Part shown: positions 59,743 to 64,000 of the stretch, piece by piece
How positions within the stretch are numbered: the stretch's first letter is position 1
How the letters are laid out: each line of letters opens with the position of its first letter
Assembly (NCBI GenBank): GCA_030737835.1
Contig: CM060856.1
Coordinates: 496,001 to 560,000 of the forward strand
Length of the DNA stretch: 64,000 bases
Source of the DNA: Acorus gramineus
Lineage: Eukaryota; Streptophyta; Magnoliopsida; Acorales; Acoraceae
Direction of reading: 5' to 3'
The notes under the pieces: generated by a model
Databases searched by the model: none
The model's input: the letters and a program-made list of their open reading frames with translations, nothing else
Told to the model about the DNA's origin: nothing
Program-made: the position numbers and the translations under genes

Positions 59743-59796
59743 ATACAAACTCTAATAATATTCTTGATTCATTCTCTTTAATTTCTGATTCTAACA
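59683..59796 (+). repeat. 3' LTR of copia element (copy 2)
   Basis: Matches the 5' LTR from the TTAAG(A/G)GTA segment through CTATAAATATT and TAATAATATTCTTGATTCAT to the terminal AACA. Its first bases follow GTTGAGGG directly, which may be the polypurine tract fused to the LTR by a small deletion. Confidence 0.8.
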
Positions 59797-60658
59797 TATA
59801 CTACATTTATTGGATACACAATATATAGAAGAAGGGGGTGTTTCATGGATGGAATACAGTGCAATATTTTAAGAGCATTTAATGAGGTACAAAAGAAACC
59901 TTGGAAGAGAGGAGGAGAGATAGGGACATGAATGAATAGAGCATGACAGCGTAGGTGATAAATCTACGAGGGTTATTAATGGAGGACGAAATATGTTAGC
60001 TCCTCCCACCTCAGTTGCATTCAATGTTTTATTTAGGGTCCGTTTGAAAACACAGATTGAAAAGTGACTTTTAGAATAAAACTGTTTTTAAGATGATTTT
60101 AGACCTTGACTTTTATTGGGATGTTTTTTTTTTAAATTCATGAATCAATATTTGAAAGCAGTTGATGTTTGGTAGTGAAAGCTGCTTTTCAATTCAAAAA
60201 ACCGATTTTTACCAAGAAAACGTTATTTTTGGGTTTTTCAAAACATGGATTTCGAGAGAAAAATTAAAAGGAATCCAGCTTTCTATTATGAATAAAGCTG
60301 TCCCGTTTGACTGCACGATTTTAACTTTTCAGCTTTTTAAAAAGTAAAAATTACTCTAAACATGTAACCAGACATTGAATCTATTGTCATCCACGGCCCT
60401 TAAAATTGGTGGTTCACACCTCTCTATCATTCGTGCTCCCTCTCTCCCTTTGTCACTCATTTTTTATTATATCAGATATTCAGATAACCGTGATATGAGA
60501 CAGGTAGACCCCTTTTTATAAGAATAATTTTCATTACACCTTTTGTATAAAAATATGCAATCATGATGATAGTAACTAAAAGCAGTGGTTGCCTGAAATA
60601 GTTATACACTGTATCCTTATTCATGTCATACGCATGTATATGTCTCCAATAGTCACAT
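59797..60658. other. Unassigned sequence
   Basis: No gene. The stretch 60040-60370 (GGTCCGTTTGAAAACACAG ... CAGCTTTTTAAAAAGTAAAA) has loosely inverted AAAAAGTGACTTTT words at its ends and may be an old MITE. Confidence 0.35.
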
Positions 60659-60667
60659 TTATAATAA

Positions 60668-61130
60668 GAAAAAAATCCATATAATCCCTGAAAACACCTA
60701 ATAAATCTAAATAACCCCGTTTATAGATGATGAATATTTTGTGAATATTATGTTTGATTAACCCTCTTAGAAAACACAGTATATCAAAAGAACCCTATAA
60801 TGTGTTAAAAATACATAAAATCTTCTATAAATGACGATTTTACTCATATGAAAAGGTTTTATAATGTATCTAGAGAAGGTAAAATCGTCATTTTTATAGG
60901 ATTTTTCATATTTTTATCACATTGTAGTGATTTTTTTAGTATATCGTGTTTTTAGTTAGGGTTAACCAAATGAAATATTTACAAAATATTCATCATCTAT
61001 TATCGTAAATTTTATTGAGGGGGTTATTTGGATTTCCTATGTGTTTTCTGGGGGTTATATGGATTTAAAAAAAAATCAAGGGATTATATGGATTTCAGTC
61101 AGATTTAAGAGGGTTGTATGGATTTTTCCC
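60668..61130. mobile_element. Mutator-like MITE with perfect 9-bp target duplication
   Basis: The ends GAAAAAAATCCATATAATCC and GGGTTGTATGGATTTTTCCC are inverted, with further inverted phrases inside (CCTATAATGTGTTAAAAATA / TTTATCACATTGTAGTG; ACGATTTTACTC / GGTAAAATCGTC). The flanking TTATAATAA at 60659-60667 and 61131-61139 is identical. Length 463 bp; the partial copy at 39.0-39.6 kb is a relative. Confidence 0.88.
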
Positions 61131-61139
61131 TTATAATAA

Positions 61140-62240
61140 TTATTAAAAGCAACATGGAAGGCTATAGCTTTGCTAATTTATTGTTGTATGTATGTATGTA
61201 TGTATTTAAATGTTTTTTTTTTATTTTGTGCATGTATAAAGATTATTGGTTAGCATCATGATAAGTATATATTTTTCATTAAGATTATTAATCGGTTTAA
61301 ACGGTAACCAGGAAGTTGTTGCCTTGTCGCACAAGGCAAAACTGTTGTTCCGGTCCCTTTGCAATCTGAATCAGAAACATTTTAGGGGAATTGTCCAAAT
61401 GCCTCTGGACCAAACCTTATATTTTTTCCATCTCCCTTGAATTGAGAAAATTTTTTTTTTGCCCTTGCTTTTTGTTCCCCCCCCCCCTTTTTTTTTTTTT
61501 TTTTTTTCTGTGCCCCTGTTTTTTTTAATACCCCATCTACCCTTTCACAAAAAGACAAAAAAAAAAATCACATGCCCCTTCTTCTTCTTCCTCCCCTAGA
61601 AAACCCATTTTTTTCTCTTCCCTTCTCCTTCTTCCTCCCACACGAGCGCTCACCGATCTTCACCGTTGCCGCTCACCGATCTCCCAACGGCAAAGTTCCC
61701 ACCGCCCGATCTCACCGTCCGATCACACTGCTCGATCTTCCATCGTCCGATCTCATTGTCCGAGCACCGAATGAGCTCTCGCCGATCCAACTCTCTGATG
61801 TCTTCACTACCTACGCTTTGTAAATATAAAGATGATGCACATGTGGAAAATGTTGGAGAATGTACTGAGTTTTAGAGTTTCATTGTGGGGTTGTTTAAGA
61901 TGGAAATTAGATCCACAACAAAACATGATGAAATACTCTATTCCTGGGTTTATAAAAGAGTTCGCGACAGTCATTAATGAGTGCGATAGCAGGCAGATGG
62001 TTCAGCTGCATTTTCACTTCAATGCAACACTTATACATATTTATCTTCAAAATTCCATCACTGATGGGTATGTATCTATTTCTGTAAACTTTATTGTATA
62101 ATTTGTAATTGAGTACACGAAAACTGTAATTTAAATCTATTTCAAATTCATGAATATTTTTCACATTAGATTTTATACGCTTGCTTAGGTATTGTAACTT
62201 CTATTGTCATGCCTTGCGTATTAGAGATTCAAGAATCAGT
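61140..62240. other. Repeat-like sequence, possibly the end and leader of a Mutator-like element
   Basis: At 61383-61440 (GGGGAATTGTCCAAATGCCT) there is text like the terminus of plant MULEs. Poly-C and poly-T runs follow, then a CT-rich leader with repeated CGATCTCACCGTCCGATC words (61640-61760). Frames at 61572-61823 and 61832-62101 show no known domain. With the Ulp1-like pseudogene to the right, this could be one decayed element. Confidence 0.35.
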
Positions 62241-62249
62241 GAAACATCA

Positions 62250-63685
62250 ATAAAATTCAAACTACATGTGTACTTCATGACATTATAAGAACCACACATA
62301 CCTATGTTTTTGCTTAGGGCAGTCCATTTCAAATTTTGTGTTCCAATATGCAATATGAAGACGTTTGATGCTCTTGACAAAGTACTTCTTGATTCATTTT
62401 ACCCAATCAAATACACCTTTCTTATAATGAACCAGGGATAATGAGTTGTAGGAGTGGAAGGATTCGTCCATAAGGTCCAACACCAACAAGTGCAAATGAT
62501 GATCATTATTGAGGACCATAAATTATATGTCCACTTTAGTATTATTATCATCCATACACTCACTCATGTACTGAGACATCACAATCATTTGATTTTCCTC
62601 CGGAGTTTGCATAGAGTGGCTCTAAAATTTGAGGATCAAGAATACAACCAATGATAAATATGCAAATTATGCGTACAAAATTGAACAATTGTCACACAAA
62701 GTATTTATATTTATAATTATATGAATTCAATATGTAACTGATGAATCTATATTTGTAACTAATGAAAATATATCTGTAAATAAATATATTGTTTATGTAA
62801 CTACATTTTTTTTCTTCTGTATCTACATATTTTGTCTTTGTAAGTACATATATTGTTTATGTAACTATATATTGTTAGTGTAAGTAAATGGAATGATTCC
62901 GTAAGTACATATATTATTTCCGTAAGACAAACATCTAATTGCACTAAAATAAATTTTCTGTGCAAAATGATTCCCAAACAAGCAGGCCATGTCGACTTCG
63001 GTTCTCAATGATCCTCACCTCTAGTAAGTCGAAGAATGCATCGATGAGGTACCCCTTAGTCATTCCCCTATCAAAAAAACATGTTGTGGATGTGAATCCT
63101 GATGACATTTGTGTTTTTGTGCGTTCTCAACACTACTTAATATGTGATGGAAGAATTTAGGAATCTTTCAATATGCAATTTGTCATCTTTCAACAACAAA
63201 TCATGTCCAACATAATCTCTTCTGACTTCAATAAACCCAACCTTTCCAAGTCCAACAAAATCACTATCCTTCAAAGAATCATCATCAATATTGTACATGG
63301 TGGGGGTTTGATTCACTATGCAGTTGACAAAACACAAATACAACACATATTATTACAAATTGACAAATCAAAGCATATACAAGTATGTAATATACATGAA
63401 TATGAACTACATTTATAAAAATATTATACCAAAATACAAAAGGTATATATATGATTACAAAAATTAACATGTAATGTACAATCATCCCACGTGGCCTCTA
63501 GATCCTCCATGTATCTGACCAAGTTGGAGGGACATGCGTACCCTTTGTTGGATAGCAGTAAAGTGGAACACGTGTGGAGTATCAAGATTTGCACAAAGTC
63601 TTCGATGTCTTCCCCCTCCTTCGACGAAAAGAGCTCTTTCAGCTTCGACCGAGTTATATAATTCTCTAGCACACAATGAATAAAA

Positions 63686-63690
<5 letters not shown>
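62250..63690 (-). pseudogene. Degenerate Ulp1-type (C48) cysteine protease gene, transposon-associated type
   Basis: Read on the minus strand, fragments appear in the order expected for plant Ulp1-like proteins carried by Mutator or CACTA elements. First DIEDFVQILILHTCSTLLLS followed by LVRYMEDLEATW (63640-63490), a domain often found before the protease. Then RGMTKGYLIDAFFDLLEVRI (about 63070-63010), like the xWLxDxxIDAxxxLL helix. Then HHLHLLVLDL and FHSYNSL (62510-62440), the catalytic-His strand. Finally CPKQKHR and, one frame over, MCGSYNVMKY (about 62320-62270), matching the catalytic Gln-Cys-Gly region. Stops and at least two frameshifts, one next to the catalytic Cys, make it non-functional. 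The gap 62650-62950 may be an intron. Confidence 0.6.

Positions 63691-63741
<51 letters not shown>
63691..63741. repeat. (CA)n(TA)n microsatellite
   Basis: About 16 CA units followed by about 11 TA units. Confidence 0.93.
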
Positions 63742-64000
63742 CACTAATGACATTACAAAATTTATATAAGTGAACAACTATAAATTGTAAACCAATCACT
63801 TATATAAGTGAAGACTTACAAAAAATAAACTAAGGTGTATGAACACTAAACAAGAAAGTATATTAGTTGCCCTCTTTTATAATTTTTATAAGTCATTCTC
63901 CAATAACTTATACTCAGAATATGAATAATTACATAAACTTGTTAAATATAGAAACACATAAAGGAATATAAGAGTTATAGACACGAGAAAATATGGAGTG
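63742..64000. other. Unassigned AT-rich sequence at the window end
   Basis: Nothing recognised. A short direct repeat (CTTATATAAGTGAA) occurs twice between 63760 and 63815. Any upstream exon of the Ulp1-like pseudogene may lie beyond the window. Confidence 0.4.

Larger units (their letters stand above)
54509..59796 (+). mobile_element. Ty1/copia retrotransposon with both LTRs (copy 2; Ale/Retrofit-like)
   Basis: The element runs from a 5' LTR (54509-54623) to a 3' LTR (about 59683-59796). It has a Met-tRNA primer site, a C-rich leader (54660-55390), a nested hAT element (55392-55998), a CCHC zinc knuckle, a broken protease, integrase, reverse transcriptase and RNase H, all on the + strand. 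The LTRs are very short and differ at many positions, so insertion is old. Flanking TATA on both sides lies in AT repeat and is only weak support for a target duplication. A full gag (UBN2) domain is not recognisable; only the knuckle remains. Confidence 0.9.

Noticed and set aside
61572-62101. Two ATG-initiated open frames
   Set aside because: No domain is recognised, the sequence is T- and CT-rich with repeated CGATCTCACCG words, and it is better explained as a transposon leader.

Overview
The window is plant nuclear DNA, almost certainly from a flowering plant. The evidence is genes split by short GT-AG introns, two HD-ZIP class IV homeobox genes and a plant-type bHLH gene, a dense load of plant transposons (Ty1/copia, Ty3/gypsy, LINE, SINE, hAT, Mutator-like, PIF/Harbinger-like, CACTA-like), an AT-rich background and many (TA)n and (CA)n microsatellites. 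I cannot place the species. The large HD-ZIP gene has GC-rich exons, while the smaller one and the bHLH gene do not.

Layout. 0-4.4 kb: an hAT-type miniature element, a decayed Ty3/gypsy LTR-gag-protease remnant and a fold-back element. 5.1-6.2 kb: an intact-looking three-exon bHLH transcription factor gene (+). 7.4-8.7 kb: a short three-exon HD-ZIP IV-like gene (-) that keeps the homeodomain and zipper-loop-zipper but has no START domain, with an hAT element 254 bp upstream of its ATG. 9.8-17.5 kb: mostly AT-rich non-coding DNA with a possible C2H2 (ZAT-like) fragment at 14.2 kb and a fold-back Mutator-like element. 17.5-22.3 kb: a truncated copia element with a tandemly duplicated C-rich leader, then a LINE remnant. 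22.3-31 kb: a PIF/Harbinger-like element, MITEs, hAT elements, a SINE and an orphan promoter-like leader. 31.8-36 kb: probably a solo gypsy LTR with a nested hAT element. 36-45.4 kb: a CACTA-like element, a cluster of fold-back Mutator-like elements, a local duplication and an antisense LINE remnant. 47.6-51.9 kb: a complete nine-exon HD-ZIP IV gene (+) predicted to encode 817 aa. 53-64 kb: a 1.1 kb fold-back element, a copia element with both short LTRs and a nested hAT element, a Mutator-like MITE, and a degenerate Ulp1-type protease gene (-), probably carried by a transposon.

Only three genes look functional: the bHLH gene and the two HD-ZIP IV genes. The two HD-ZIP IV genes are 39 kb apart in opposite orientation and share exon phases around the homeobox, including a 118-nt homeobox exon in both. 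They are therefore homologous, and the short one could act as a dimerisation partner or competitor of full-length class IV proteins; that is inference. Two patterns stand out beyond the genes. Several non-autonomous hAT elements with related termini each carry a different short word repeated many times in their subterminal regions. Three very GC-rich, strand-asymmetric islands all lie in the leaders or LTRs of retroelements.
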